This document shows, piece after piece, positions 34,345 through 42,821 of a stretch of DNA of 64,000 nucleotides. Below the pieces are notes generated by a model that saw only the letters and a program-made list of their open reading frames with translations, was not told the origin of the DNA and searched no databases. Made by a program: the position numbers and the translations under genes. The DNA comes from Lacibacter sp. H375 (lineage in GTDB: Bacteria > Bacteroidota > Bacteroidia > Chitinophagales > Chitinophagaceae). How positions within the stretch are numbered: position 1 is the stretch's first letter; every line of letters starts with the position of its first letter. The DNA lies in contig NZ_JBBKTT010000001.1 of assembly GCF_037892425.1 (NCBI RefSeq), positions 4,030,001-4,094,000 on the forward strand, given 5' to 3'.

Positions 34345-35940
34345 TTATTTCTTTAACTCCTGCAATGCTCTGTTCACAAGCGGATCATAGAAGTTCCGCA
34401 TTTTCACATAACCTTCCGTATGCCAGAGAAAGCGACTGAGAGAACTGATGAAATTCTTTTTTACTGTTGCCTGTTGTCGTTCTGTAAGTGATGCTAGACT
34501 TACGCTGTCGTTTGATATTGAACTGCTGATATAATTATTAATTGATGCATCAGCAGTAATATATTGTTGTAAGGCTGCCGGATCTTTTAATCCTTTCAAA
34601 GCCGTTTTATACTTAAGGAAATAGAGATACGCAGCATCGCTTACCTGCTCCCTGATGATCATCCGGCTTGCCTTCGGTAATTGATCAGCAGAATCAACCG
34701 GCACATACACATCAGGTGAAATTCCACCGCCACCATAAACAATTCGCCCCCCTTTAGTTTTGTATTTCTTACCGTTATGCGCTGCTGAATCACCATGAAA
34801 AAGTTCGCCATTTGTTAAACGCTCGGTGACTTCTGATCTGTAAGTTGCTTTATCTCCCCTGTTATAAGGTTTTTGAATACTGCGGCCAATAGGAGTGTAG
34901 TAACGTGATACTGTTAAACGAACAGCACTGCCGTCGCTTAGGGTGAATTGTTCCTGCACCAAACCTTTTCCAAAAGAACGGCGACCGAGAATAGTAGCCC
35001 TGTCCCAATCCTGTAATGCACCTGCCAACACTTCACTCGCCGATGCAGAACCTTCATCGATCAAAAGCATCAGTTTTCCATCTTCAAACAAACCTGGTCT
35101 GCGGGCTGCATAGCTTTGTTTGGGGTACGACTTACCTTCGGTATAAACAATTTCTTTATCATCAGATAAAAATTCATCAGCCATTTGCACAGCATCATCG
35201 AGCATGCCACCGCCATTTCCACGCAGGTCAAGAATGAGTTGCTTCATTCCTTCTTTTTGCAAACGCTCAAGGTTTTGCATGAACTCTTCATAAGTAGTTG
35301 CTGAAAATTTAACCACCCTGATATAAGCAATACCTGGTTCAATCATATAGGCAGCGTCCACACTTTTAATGGGGATGATTCCACGTTGAATGGTTAATTC
35401 TAAAGGTTTGTTACTGCGAATCAGTTTTATTTTTACTTCTGTTCCTTTCGGGCCACGAAAGATCTTGCGTATATCTTCAGATTTTCTCTTCTTACCGGAA
35501 ATAATTGAATCATTGGCTGAAATTATGCGATCACCAACCTGTAACCCGGCTTTTTCTGATGGGCCTTTGGGCATTACAAATAATACGTTCAAGGTATCAT
35601 TCAACATACCGAATTCTAATCCAACGCCTTGGTAGTTGCCCTGCATATCTTCGTTTACAGTTTGCACTTCAACAGGGGGAATATAGGTAGAATGGGGGTC
35701 GAGCTGGCTCAAAACATCCTGGATCGCAAATTGCCCGAGCGAATCTGTACTCACTGTATCAACATACTTCTGTTTCACTAATTCAAGGATTTCCTGCACG
35801 GGATTTGGCTTTGAATTGCCAAAAAAAGAAGGTGCATAGGTGCCCATATTGTCACGAAGTTTATATCCAAAAAACATTCCGATGATTAGTGATACGGATA
35901 AGAGAACAGGCAACCAAACTTGTACTTTCTTTTTATTCAT
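34345..35940 (-). CDS. S41-family C-terminal processing peptidase
   Basis: 531-aa serine protease of the tail-specific (Prc/CtpA) family. One N-terminal membrane anchor or uncleaved signal (residues 7-27) puts it in the periplasm. A PDZ domain (about 95-180, GVGLEFGMLNDTLNVLFVMPKGPSEKAGLQVGDRI) is followed by the peptidase core with DLRGNGGG, IDEGSASASEVLAGAL (catalytic Ser) and SFGKGLVQ (general-base Lys). The C-terminal 100 residues resemble the helical extension of Bacteroidota members. These enzymes trim or degrade periplasmic proteins; the substrate here is unknown. Confidence 0.92.
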   Translation of the reverse strand: MNKKKVQVWLPVLLSVSLIIGMFFGYKLRDNMGTYAPSFFGNSKPNPVQEILELVKQKYVDTVSTDSLGQFAIQDVLSQLDPHSTYIPPVEVQTVNEDMQGNYQGVGLEFGMLNDTLNVLFVMPKGPSEKAGLQVGDRIISANDSIISGKKRKSEDIRKIFRGPKGTEVKIKLIRSNKPLELTIQRGIIPIKSVDAAYMIEPGIAYIRVVKFSATTYEEFMQNLERLQKEGMKQLILDLRGNGGGMLDDAVQMADEFLSDDKEIVYTEGKSYPKQSYAARRPGLFEDGKLMLLIDEGSASASEVLAGALQDWDRATILGRRSFGKGLVQEQFTLSDGSAVRLTVSRYYTPIGRSIQKPYNRGDKATYRSEVTERLTNGELFHGDSAAHNGKKYKTKGGRIVYGGGGISPDVYVPVDSADQLPKASRMIIREQVSDAAYLYFLKYKTALKGLKDPAALQQYITADASINNYISSSISNDSVSLASLTERQQATVKKNFISSLSRFLWHTEGYVKMRNFYDPLVNRALQELKK

Positions 35941-36057
35941 GAACTTGCTTTCTTGTAAAAAGTGCTGCGAATTTCATGAAAATAAAGCATATTGCCCTCT
36001 CGCTTTTGTTTCATTTTACATATTTTACAGAAAAGGCCTGAAAAACGTAATAGCGGT

Positions 36058-36903
36058 ATGAGTGCGATTAAACTAATAGCAGATAGCGGAGCGACCAAAG
36101 CTGAATGGTGTTTACTGAAGGGTAAGAAGAAAAAAATACTCCTTACTCAAGGCATCAGCCCGTTTTTAATGACCAGCGAACAAATCGCCACTTTACTCAA
36201 AAAAGAGCTGAAACCAAAGCTCGCAAAGGAATCGATCAAAGAAATTTATTTTTATGGAACTGGATGCAGCAGTGAGCACAATATCAAAAGTGTAAAGCAG
36301 GCTTTGAAGGAAGCTTTTCCTTCAGCAGAAAAAATTAAAGTTGATCATGATATGATGGGTGCTGCAAAAGCGCTTTGTGGTCATGAGAAAGGTGTGGCCT
36401 GTATTCTGGGCACCGGTTCAAATTCCTGTTATTTTAATGGCACACGTATTGTAAAAAACAGCCCGGGGCTTGGTTATGTGTTGGGGGATGAAGGCAGCGG
36501 CGCTTACCTTGGCCGCAAAGTGATCCAGCATTTTTTATACAACACATTTGATGAAGAGCTGCAGGCAAGGTTTATCTCTAAATACCAAACCGACCGGGTA
36601 GAGATTCTTGACAATGTTTACCGTAAACCATTACCCAACAGGTATATGGCTTCGTTTGCATTATTTCTTGCTGAGAACAGGGGACATTATATGGTGGAGA
36701 ATATTATTGAAGATTCGTTCAACGAATTTTTCTTTAATCACTTATACAAATTCCGTGAAAGCTGGTTGTATCCCATCCACTTCACCGGAGGTGTTGCATA
36801 TGCTTTTCGTGATGTATTGAAATCGATGTGCCACGCTTATGAACTGCAATGTGGCCGCATCCTTAAAAACCCGATGCAGGGATTAATCGAATATCATAGC
36901 TAA
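36058..36903 (+). CDS. BadF/BadG-type N-acetylglucosamine kinase-like protein
   Basis: 281-aa sugar kinase of the BadF/BadG/BcrA/BcrD ATPase group. The start at MSAIKLIADSGATKAEW is chosen because the phosphate-1 motif (ADSGATK) begins there. Further ATP-site parts are VACILGTGSNSCYFNG, PGLGYVLGDEGSGAYLGRKVI and IHFTGGVAYAFRD. Homologues phosphorylate GlcNAc or MurNAc. It lies 9 bases upstream of murQ, which supports a role in amino-sugar or cell-wall recycling, with GlcNAc or MurNAc as the likely substrate. Confidence 0.85.
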   Translation: MSAIKLIADSGATKAEWCLLKGKKKKILLTQGISPFLMTSEQIATLLKKELKPKLAKESIKEIYFYGTGCSSEHNIKSVKQALKEAFPSAEKIKVDHDMMGAAKALCGHEKGVACILGTGSNSCYFNGTRIVKNSPGLGYVLGDEGSGAYLGRKVIQHFLYNTFDEELQARFISKYQTDRVEILDNVYRKPLPNRYMASFALFLAENRGHYMVENIIEDSFNEFFFNHLYKFRESWLYPIHFTGGVAYAFRDVLKSMCHAYELQCGRILKNPMQGLIEYHS

Positions 36904-36912
36904 TTTTGCACC

Positions 36913-37734
36913 ATGGCGGAACAATTTGTACGAATTACAGAACAGGAGTCGCATTATCATCATTTAGAGAATATGACTGTAGCGGAACTGCTGCAAAACA
37001 TCAATAAAGAAGACAGTACCGTGCCTGCCGCTGTTGAAAAAGCAATTCCCCAAATTGAACCATTAGTTACCGCTATTACTGACAAAATGCTCATGGGTGG
37101 CAGGCTCTTTTATATTGGTGCCGGCACCAGTGGCCGCTTAGGTATCGTTGATGCCAGTGAATGTCCCCCAACTTATGGTGTGCCTTACGGTTTGGTCATA
37201 GGCATTATTGCAGGTGGTGAAAAAGCAATTACCAACGCCGTTGAATTTGCAGAAGACAATAAGGAGCAAGGTTGGGCCGATCTGGAAGCCCATAATGTTT
37301 CAGATAAAGATGTGGTAATTGGTATTGCTGCAAGTGGTACCACACCCTATGTGATCGGTGCCCTGGAAGAATGTCGTAAACGAAACATTATTACGGGCAG
37401 CATCAGTTGTAACCCCGGTTCACCAGTTTCAGCCGCCGCAGATTATCCAATTGAAGTAGTTGTAGGTCCTGAATTTGTAACCGGCAGCACCCGCATGAAA
37501 AGCGGAACAGCACAAAAACTGGTGCTGAATATGATCTCTACTTCTATCATGATCCAATTGGGCAGGGTAGAAGATAACCGCATGGTGAATATGCAACTCA
37601 GCAACGAAAAACTGGTGGATCGTGGTGTAAAAATGCTTATGCTCCGCAGCGGGCTCACCAATTATGAAGAAGCCAGAGATCTATTGCTCACACATGGCAC
37701 TGTAAGAAAAGCGTTAACCTCCATAGGACAATAG
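36913..37734 (+). CDS. murQ: N-acetylmuramic acid 6-phosphate etherase
   Basis: 273-aa lyase that cleaves the D-lactyl ether of MurNAc-6-phosphate to give GlcNAc-6-phosphate, a step of peptidoglycan recycling. The SIS domain has RLFYIGAGTSGRLGIVDASECPPTYG (with the catalytic Glu in DASECPPT), VIGIAASGTTPYVIGAL and the second Ser/Thr-rich site GSTRMKSGTAQKLVLNM. Slightly shorter than the enterobacterial protein but complete. It forms a two-gene unit with the kinase upstream and ends in a CAATNNN-repeat hairpin. Confidence 0.94.
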   Translation: MAEQFVRITEQESHYHHLENMTVAELLQNINKEDSTVPAAVEKAIPQIEPLVTAITDKMLMGGRLFYIGAGTSGRLGIVDASECPPTYGVPYGLVIGIIAGGEKAITNAVEFAEDNKEQGWADLEAHNVSDKDVVIGIAASGTTPYVIGALEECRKRNIITGSISCNPGSPVSAAADYPIEVVVGPEFVTGSTRMKSGTAQKLVLNMISTSIMIQLGRVEDNRMVNMQLSNEKLVDRGVKMLMLRSGLTNYEEARDLLLTHGTVRKALTSIGQ

Positions 37735-37748
37735 CAAATCCCAACAAA

Positions 37749-37802
37749 CAATAGTCAATAGGCAATCGGCAATACTGTTGCCAATTGGCTATTGACTATT
37801 GC
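37749..37802 (+). terminator. CAATNNN heptad hairpin after murQ
   Basis: The left arm (37749-37776) is four consecutive heptads CAATAGT, CAATAGG, CAATCGG, CAATACT. The right arm (37779-37802) is their reverse complement with two mismatches in about 24 bases. It lies 14 bases after murQ, and probably stops transcription, although no U tract follows. Confidence 0.6.
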
Positions 37803-37844
37803 CAATTTCTCTTCTCCCGTTCATAAAAATGTAGCAGTGAAAGG

Positions 37845-37875
37845 TTGCAATTGCTGACAAATGGTTGTAACTTTT
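37845..37875 (+). promoter_or_regulatory. Bacteroidota-type promoter of the T9SS cargo gene
   Basis: TTG (37845-37847), a 20-base spacer, TAACTTTT (37868-37875, one mismatch to TANNTTTG), then about 28 bases of leader to the ATG at 37910. Confidence 0.55.
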
Positions 37876-37909
37876 ATGTCATTTCAATAAACACCAAAAA
37901 CTGCACATT

Positions 37910-39109
37910 ATGAAAGGGAAATTTCTACTCTCAGCTTTCCTGTTTATCTGTTCAACAAATTTTGCACAAAAGTCTTCGTTTGTTTATGCCATCAGTTCAC
38001 CTGAAAATCAAAGTAACTGGACGAGTATTCAAATGATAAACAGCAGACAAGGTGATATTGTGCAAACAGTATTTGATCCTGCAAAAAAGTATGTAGCCAT
38101 ATTTGATGCTGTTACTGAAAGAAATATAAACACCTGGCCTACGGCTTCAACTGTTGCTGCTGCAGCATTTGATGCATCAAACCAACGGATGTTCTTTATC
38201 CCAATGCGTGTTCCTGAATTACGTTGGGCCGATGTAAGAGAGCCATCATCACCTAAATTTTACACACTCACTTCGCCTTTGTTGAGTCAGTTGAATATGA
38301 CTGACCCTGCCAATCATATTACACGTATGACCATTGCTGCTGACGGTTATGGATATGCTGCAACAAATGATGGTAACCATCTCTATCGTTTCAGTACCGG
38401 AAAAAAACCGCTATTGGTTGATCTTGGAAATATTGTTGATGCGGCAACAAACGGTGCGTTATCTGTACATAGCCAATGCAGCAGTTGGGGTGGCGATATG
38501 GTGGCTGGTACTGATGGCTTGTTATATCTCATCACACAAATGAGAAATGTTTACAGTGTTGATCCTGCCACACGTTTTGCTACTCATCTTGGAACGATCA
38601 AGGGATTACCTGAAAACTTTACAGTGAATGGTGCAGCTGCTGATAATGATGGACGTGTACTTATCAGTTGCAGCTATGGTAATCAACCTTACTATTATCT
38701 TGATCTTACAACATTCAAAGCGGACATAGCATTTGGAAATGAAAAACGCATTAATGCTTCTGATCTTGCTAGTGGCAATCTTGCATCACGTGCTGCTATC
38801 AATAACGGACAATATATAACCGGCCGTTCTCAATTTGAAATGGCCAATCAGAAAATTGCCATGTATCCTAATCCGGTTACAGAACGTCGGTTCCAGTTAA
38901 ATTTTGAAGAAACTGGCAAAGGCATTCACACGATACAGGTATTAGACTTATCAGGAAAAATTCTGCTTAACAAGATCGTAAACATCAGTGGTCCCGGCCA
39001 ATACGAAGGAGTGGAACTGCAACAACAATTAAGCAAAGGAATGTACATGGTAAAAGTGCTGAACAGTGAATCAAAAACAATTTATTCATCAAAATTTGTG
39101 ATGCAATAG
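37910..39109 (+). CDS. secreted protein with T9SS type A sorting domain
   Basis: 399-aa secreted protein. Residues 1-19 form a signal peptide (STNFAQ). The body of about 290 residues has repeating beta segments with DNDG- and ADGYG-type loops, which fits a beta-propeller-like fold, but no catalytic motif was recognised. The last 85 residues are a type A sorting domain (IAMYPNPVTERRFQLNF...GIHTIQVLDLSGKILLNK...GMYMVKVLNSESKTIYSSKFVMQ), the signal for export by the type IX system and attachment at the cell surface. Single-gene unit with its own promoter and terminator. Confidence 0.87.
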   Translation: MKGKFLLSAFLFICSTNFAQKSSFVYAISSPENQSNWTSIQMINSRQGDIVQTVFDPAKKYVAIFDAVTERNINTWPTASTVAAAAFDASNQRMFFIPMRVPELRWADVREPSSPKFYTLTSPLLSQLNMTDPANHITRMTIAADGYGYAATNDGNHLYRFSTGKKPLLVDLGNIVDAATNGALSVHSQCSSWGGDMVAGTDGLLYLITQMRNVYSVDPATRFATHLGTIKGLPENFTVNGAAADNDGRVLISCSYGNQPYYYLDLTTFKADIAFGNEKRINASDLASGNLASRAAINNGQYITGRSQFEMANQKIAMYPNPVTERRFQLNFEETGKGIHTIQVLDLSGKILLNKIVNISGPGQYEGVELQQQLSKGMYMVKVLNSESKTIYSSKFVMQ

Positions 39110-39127
39110 CTGGCGGGTTTTTAAGGT

Positions 39128-39156
39128 AACAAGAGCGGCTCATAGCCGCTCTTGTT
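39128..39156 (+). terminator. terminator of the T9SS cargo gene
   Basis: A perfect 13-bp stem (AACAAGAGCGGCT / AGCCGCTCTTGTT) with a CAT loop, 18 bases after the stop. Confidence 0.88.
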
Positions 39157-39226
39157 GTATACAGTAAAAATTATTTTAAGACTAACGCTTGTTTCATCGG
39201 CAGCAGCATTTAACTTCACAGCCATA

Positions 39227-39313
39227 ATGAAAAAGACAGTTGTACATATTCACTCCTCATCCATAGCTTCATCGGCTACTGGTACAACTACATTTACAAC
39301 TACGATCCGCTAA
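39227..39313 (+). CDS. thr operon leader peptide (28 aa, Thr/Ile rich)
   Basis: A 28-codon ORF, ATG at 39227, stop TAA at 39311, 84 bases before thrA. Eight of 28 residues are Thr and three are Ile. The end TGTTTFTTTIR packs seven Thr into the last 11 codons. This is the classic plan of an attenuator leader: ribosomes stall at Thr codons when charged tRNA-Thr is scarce. The stop codon sits in the loop of a small hairpin (39303-39321, CGATCCGC / GCGGATTG). A clear downstream terminator with a U tract was not found, so the exact switch is unresolved. Confidence 0.72.
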   Translation: MKKTVVHIHSSSIASSATGTTTFTTTIR

Positions 39314-39397
39314 GCGGATTGTATATTACCATATTACCCCAAGGGCATTTTTGCTGCAGAACAAGAAACATCTTCTGATCATTTAACGTAAACTTTT

Positions 39398-41839
39398 ATG
39401 CTGGTTTTAAAATTTGGTGGCACTTCAATGGGAAGCGCAGAGGCAATCAAACAGGTTGTTGACATAGTAAAAGAAAAATCAAAGGAATCTTCCGTACTAC
39501 TGGTGGTAAGTGCAATGAGTGGCACAACCGATTTGTTGCTCAACTGCGGCACAAAAGCTGCTAACGATGACGAATCGTACAAGGAAATTCTTAAGCAGAT
39601 CGAAACAAGACATCTTGATACGGTGAAATCATTGATCCCTGTGCAGCAGCAAAGCAGTGTGTTGAGTATGGTGAAAAAACTTTGTAACGAAATTGAAGAT
39701 ATCTGCAATGGTATTTACCTGTTGAACGAATCTTCTTTGCGCACCAAAGACAAACTGGTGAGTTACGGCGAATTACTTTCATCTACCATTATCAATGCTG
39801 CGTTCAATTCAAATGGCACAGGTTCTGCTTGGAAAGATGCACGTGAACTCATCCGCACCAATTCAAACTACAGTAATGCAATTGTTGATTTTGCAATTAC
39901 CAATCAACAGATAAAAGATTTCTTAAACAGTACATCTCAAAAGATCATTGTACTGCCTGGCTTTATTGCCAGTGATGCAGACAATATCACTACAACTTTA
40001 GGTCGTGGTGGTTCTGATTATACAGCAGCAATTCTTGCAGCGGCAGTTGATGCAAGCGCTTTGGAAATATGGACAGATGTAAGCGGTATGATGACCGCAG
40101 ACCCACGTTGGGTTCCCAATGCAAAAATTATTCCTTCCATTTCTTACCAGGAAGCGATGGAGCTTTCACACTTTGGTGCGAAGGTGATCTATCCACCAAC
40201 TATTCAACCGGTGTTATCGAAGAACATTCCGGTATGGGTGAAGAATACTTTTGCAGCAAATGATCATGGAACTGTTATTGAAAACAAATCCGATTCAACC
40301 AATATTATCACCGGCATCTCCAGTATCAATTCATTGGCTTTGTTAAGTCTTGAAGGTAGTGGCATGATCGGCATACCGGGTTTCAGCAGTCGCTTGTTTG
40401 CGGCATTGGCGAATGCACAGATCAACGTTATTCTCATTACACAAGGTTCAAGTGAACATTCTATTTGTGTGGGTGTGGATGTTGCTTCTGCGGCAAGAGC
40501 AAAAGAAGTGGTTGACAAAACATTTGAATACGAAATTGCAACCGATAAAGTTGAACCATTGCAGATCGAAGAAAAACTTTCGATTGTTGCATTGGTGGGC
40601 GATCAGATGCGTCACCATACCGGTATCAGCGGAAGAATGTTTTCTGCATTAGGTCGTAATGGTATCAACATCCGTGCAATTGCACAAGGCTCTACAGAAC
40701 GTAATATTTCTGCAGTGGTTGCTACTGATGATGTGCGCAAAGCAGTGAACGTTTTGCACGAAGAGTTTTTTGAAACAATTCAGAAACAGGTCAACCTTTT
40801 TATTGTTGGTACGGGTAATGTGGGCAAGAGATTATTGGCGCAATTAAAACAACAACAAGGATTTCTTGAACAGCATTTGCGTTTGCATGTGAATATTGTT
40901 GGCTTGAGCAACAGTCGCAAAATGCTCATTAATGAAAATGGTATTGATCTGAATAAATGGGATGAGCTATTGCAAAATGGTGAAGCATCAAATCTTGATC
41001 AGTTTGTACAATCGATCATCAAACGTAACCTCCGCAATTCTGTTTTTGTTGATGTTACTGCCAATGCAATTATTGCAGATGTGTATTCGTCATTGCTTGA
41101 AAAGAGCATAGCTGTTGTTGCATGTAATAAAGTAGCTGCTTCATCAAAACTCAGCAACTACAAAAAACTGAAACATCTTTCAACAGAATTCAACGCACCG
41201 TTTTTATTTGAAACAAATGTGGGTGCAGGCTTACCGATCATTGGTTCGTTGAATGATCTGATGCGCAGCGGTGACAGAGTGCATCGTATGGAAGCTGTAT
41301 TAAGTGGCACTCTCAACTTTGTGTTCAATAATTACGACGGCTCAAGACCTTTTGCGGAAGTAGTGAAACAGGCTCAGGATGAAGGTTACACAGAACCCGA
41401 TCCACGTTTGGATCTGAGTGGTACTGATGTGATGCGCAAAATATTAATTCTTGCACGTGAAGCCGGTGTTCAAATGGAAATGGAAGAAATTACTTGCAAT
41501 GGTTTCTTACCGGAGAGTTGTGTAAAAGGAAGCGTTGCTGATTTTTACGAAGCCATGAAAAAAGAAGAAGCACATTTTAAAGCCATCTACGATAAAGCTA
41601 ATGCGGAGAATTGTAAACTGAAATTTGTTGCAAGTTTTAACGATGGCAAAGCAAGTGTCGGCTTACAGCATATACCACCTCAGCATGATCTTTACCATTT
41701 GTATGGAAAAGATAATGTTGTTCTTTTCTATACTGATCGTTATAAAGAACAACCAATGGTGGTGAAAGGCGCAGGTGCGGGTGCTGAAGTAACAGCAAGT
41801 GGTGTATTTGCAGATATTTTAAGAGCAGCTCAAAAATAA
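39398..41839 (+). CDS. thrA: bifunctional aspartate kinase / homoserine dehydrogenase
   Basis: 813-aa fusion enzyme that catalyses the first and third steps from aspartate to threonine and methionine. The aspartate kinase domain (about 1-290) starts MLVLKFGGTSMGSAEAI and includes LGRGGSDYTAAILAAAVDA. Two ACT domains follow (about 315-450), the usual sites for feedback by threonine. The homoserine dehydrogenase domain (about 465-813) has NLFIVGTGNVGKRLLAQL and the catalytic region LSGTLNFVFNNYDGSRPFAEVVKQAQDEGYTEPDPRLDLSGTDVMRK. First gene of thrABC; a Thr-rich leader lies just upstream. Confidence 0.96.
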   Translation: MLVLKFGGTSMGSAEAIKQVVDIVKEKSKESSVLLVVSAMSGTTDLLLNCGTKAANDDESYKEILKQIETRHLDTVKSLIPVQQQSSVLSMVKKLCNEIEDICNGIYLLNESSLRTKDKLVSYGELLSSTIINAAFNSNGTGSAWKDARELIRTNSNYSNAIVDFAITNQQIKDFLNSTSQKIIVLPGFIASDADNITTTLGRGGSDYTAAILAAAVDASALEIWTDVSGMMTADPRWVPNAKIIPSISYQEAMELSHFGAKVIYPPTIQPVLSKNIPVWVKNTFAANDHGTVIENKSDSTNIITGISSINSLALLSLEGSGMIGIPGFSSRLFAALANAQINVILITQGSSEHSICVGVDVASAARAKEVVDKTFEYEIATDKVEPLQIEEKLSIVALVGDQMRHHTGISGRMFSALGRNGINIRAIAQGSTERNISAVVATDDVRKAVNVLHEEFFETIQKQVNLFIVGTGNVGKRLLAQLKQQQGFLEQHLRLHVNIVGLSNSRKMLINENGIDLNKWDELLQNGEASNLDQFVQSIIKRNLRNSVFVDVTANAIIADVYSSLLEKSIAVVACNKVAASSKLSNYKKLKHLSTEFNAPFLFETNVGAGLPIIGSLNDLMRSGDRVHRMEAVLSGTLNFVFNNYDGSRPFAEVVKQAQDEGYTEPDPRLDLSGTDVMRKILILAREAGVQMEMEEITCNGFLPESCVKGSVADFYEAMKKEEAHFKAIYDKANAENCKLKFVASFNDGKASVGLQHIPPQHDLYHLYGKDNVVLFYTDRYKEQPMVVKGAGAGAEVTASGVFADILRAAQK

Positions 41840-41844
41840 TTACG

Positions 41845-42771
41845 ATGAAAGAAGTAGAAGTGAAATGCCCGGCAACTGTCGCCAACCTTGTTTGTGGTTT
41901 CGATATTCTTGGTATGGCGCTAAGCGAGCCATACGATCTTATGAAACTGAGATTGATAGATGAGCCGGAAGTTTACATTACCAATAAAGATGAATACGAT
42001 CTTCCAACTGAACCGGAGAAGAATGTGGCGGGTGTGGTGCTGTTAGCTATCATGGAAAAGATGGACAACAAATTTGGCTTTGAAGTGGAGATCGAAAAAC
42101 ATATTAAGCCGGGTAGTGGACTTGGTTCAAGTGCAGCAAGCGCTGCAGGCGCTGCTGTTGCCGCCAATCAATTATTAGGAAATATTTTTTCAAATGATGA
42201 GCTTGTGCAGTTTGCAATGTTCGGTGAAAAACTGGCGAGTGGAGTAAAGCATGCGGATAATATTACGCCCTGCATTACAGGCGGCGTTACATTAATCCGT
42301 TCAATTCATCCATTAGATATTGTGCCGCTCAATTCACCTCCGTTGTTTGTTACAGTTGTGCATCCACAGATAGAAGTAAAGACAAGCGATGCAAGACAAA
42401 TACTTCGCAAAGAAGTGTTGTTGAAAGATGCGATCAAGCAATGGGGGAATATTGCCGGACTTGTTGCTGGTTTTGAAAAAGGCGATACTGATCTCATCGG
42501 AAGAAGTCTGGAAGACGTGATCATTGAACCTGTGCGCAGTATTTTAATTCCCGGCTTCGATGAAATTAAAACAAGAAGTAAAGAAGCCGGTGCGTTAGGT
42601 GGTGGTATTTCCGGCAGCGGTCCTTCCATTTTTATGTTGAGTACAGAAGAAACAACTGCAAAGAATGTGGAAGCCATTATGCAGGAAGTATTTCATCGGT
42701 TGGGAATAGAATACAAAACATATGTAACCTCTATTTCTAAACAGGGAGTAGAAGTGATCAATGGTCAATAA
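41845..42771 (+). CDS. thrB: homoserine kinase
   Basis: 308-aa GHMP-family kinase that makes O-phosphohomoserine. The ATP loop KPGSGLGSSAASAAGAAVAAN (about 91-111), the N-terminal VKCPATVANLVCGFDILGMAL and the C-terminal GALGGGISGSGPSIFML are the three GHMP motifs. It begins 5 bases after thrA. The last codons and stop lie in the first unit of the heptad array that continues to thrC. Confidence 0.94.
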   Translation: MKEVEVKCPATVANLVCGFDILGMALSEPYDLMKLRLIDEPEVYITNKDEYDLPTEPEKNVAGVVLLAIMEKMDNKFGFEVEIEKHIKPGSGLGSSAASAAGAAVAANQLLGNIFSNDELVQFAMFGEKLASGVKHADNITPCITGGVTLIRSIHPLDIVPLNSPPLFVTVVHPQIEVKTSDARQILRKEVLLKDAIKQWGNIAGLVAGFEKGDTDLIGRSLEDVIIEPVRSILIPGFDEIKTRSKEAGALGGGISGSGPSIFMLSTEETTAKNVEAIMQEVFHRLGIEYKTYVTSISKQGVEVINGQ

Positions 42772-42821
42772 GTAATTGGCAACAGTCAAATCAATTTTCA
42801 AATTCTCAAATTTTCAAATTG
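42766..42821 (+). repeat. CAANNNN array bridging thrB stop and thrC start
   Basis: Units CAATAAG, TAATTGG, CAACAGT, CAAATCA (7 bases each), then a 5-base break and the longer units CAAATTCT, CAAATTTT, CAAATTG. The first unit holds the thrB stop codon, and the last overlaps the TTG start of thrC. Confidence 0.7.

Noticed and set aside
36913-37734. murQ as a truncated gene (273 aa).
   Set aside because: All SIS motifs and the C-terminal helices are present; only short terminal differences from the enterobacterial form.
39303-39321. Small hairpin at the leader stop taken as the thr terminator.
   Set aside because: The 8-bp stem has a 3-base loop made of the stop codon and no U tract; ribosomes would cover it. 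It may be only part of a switch.
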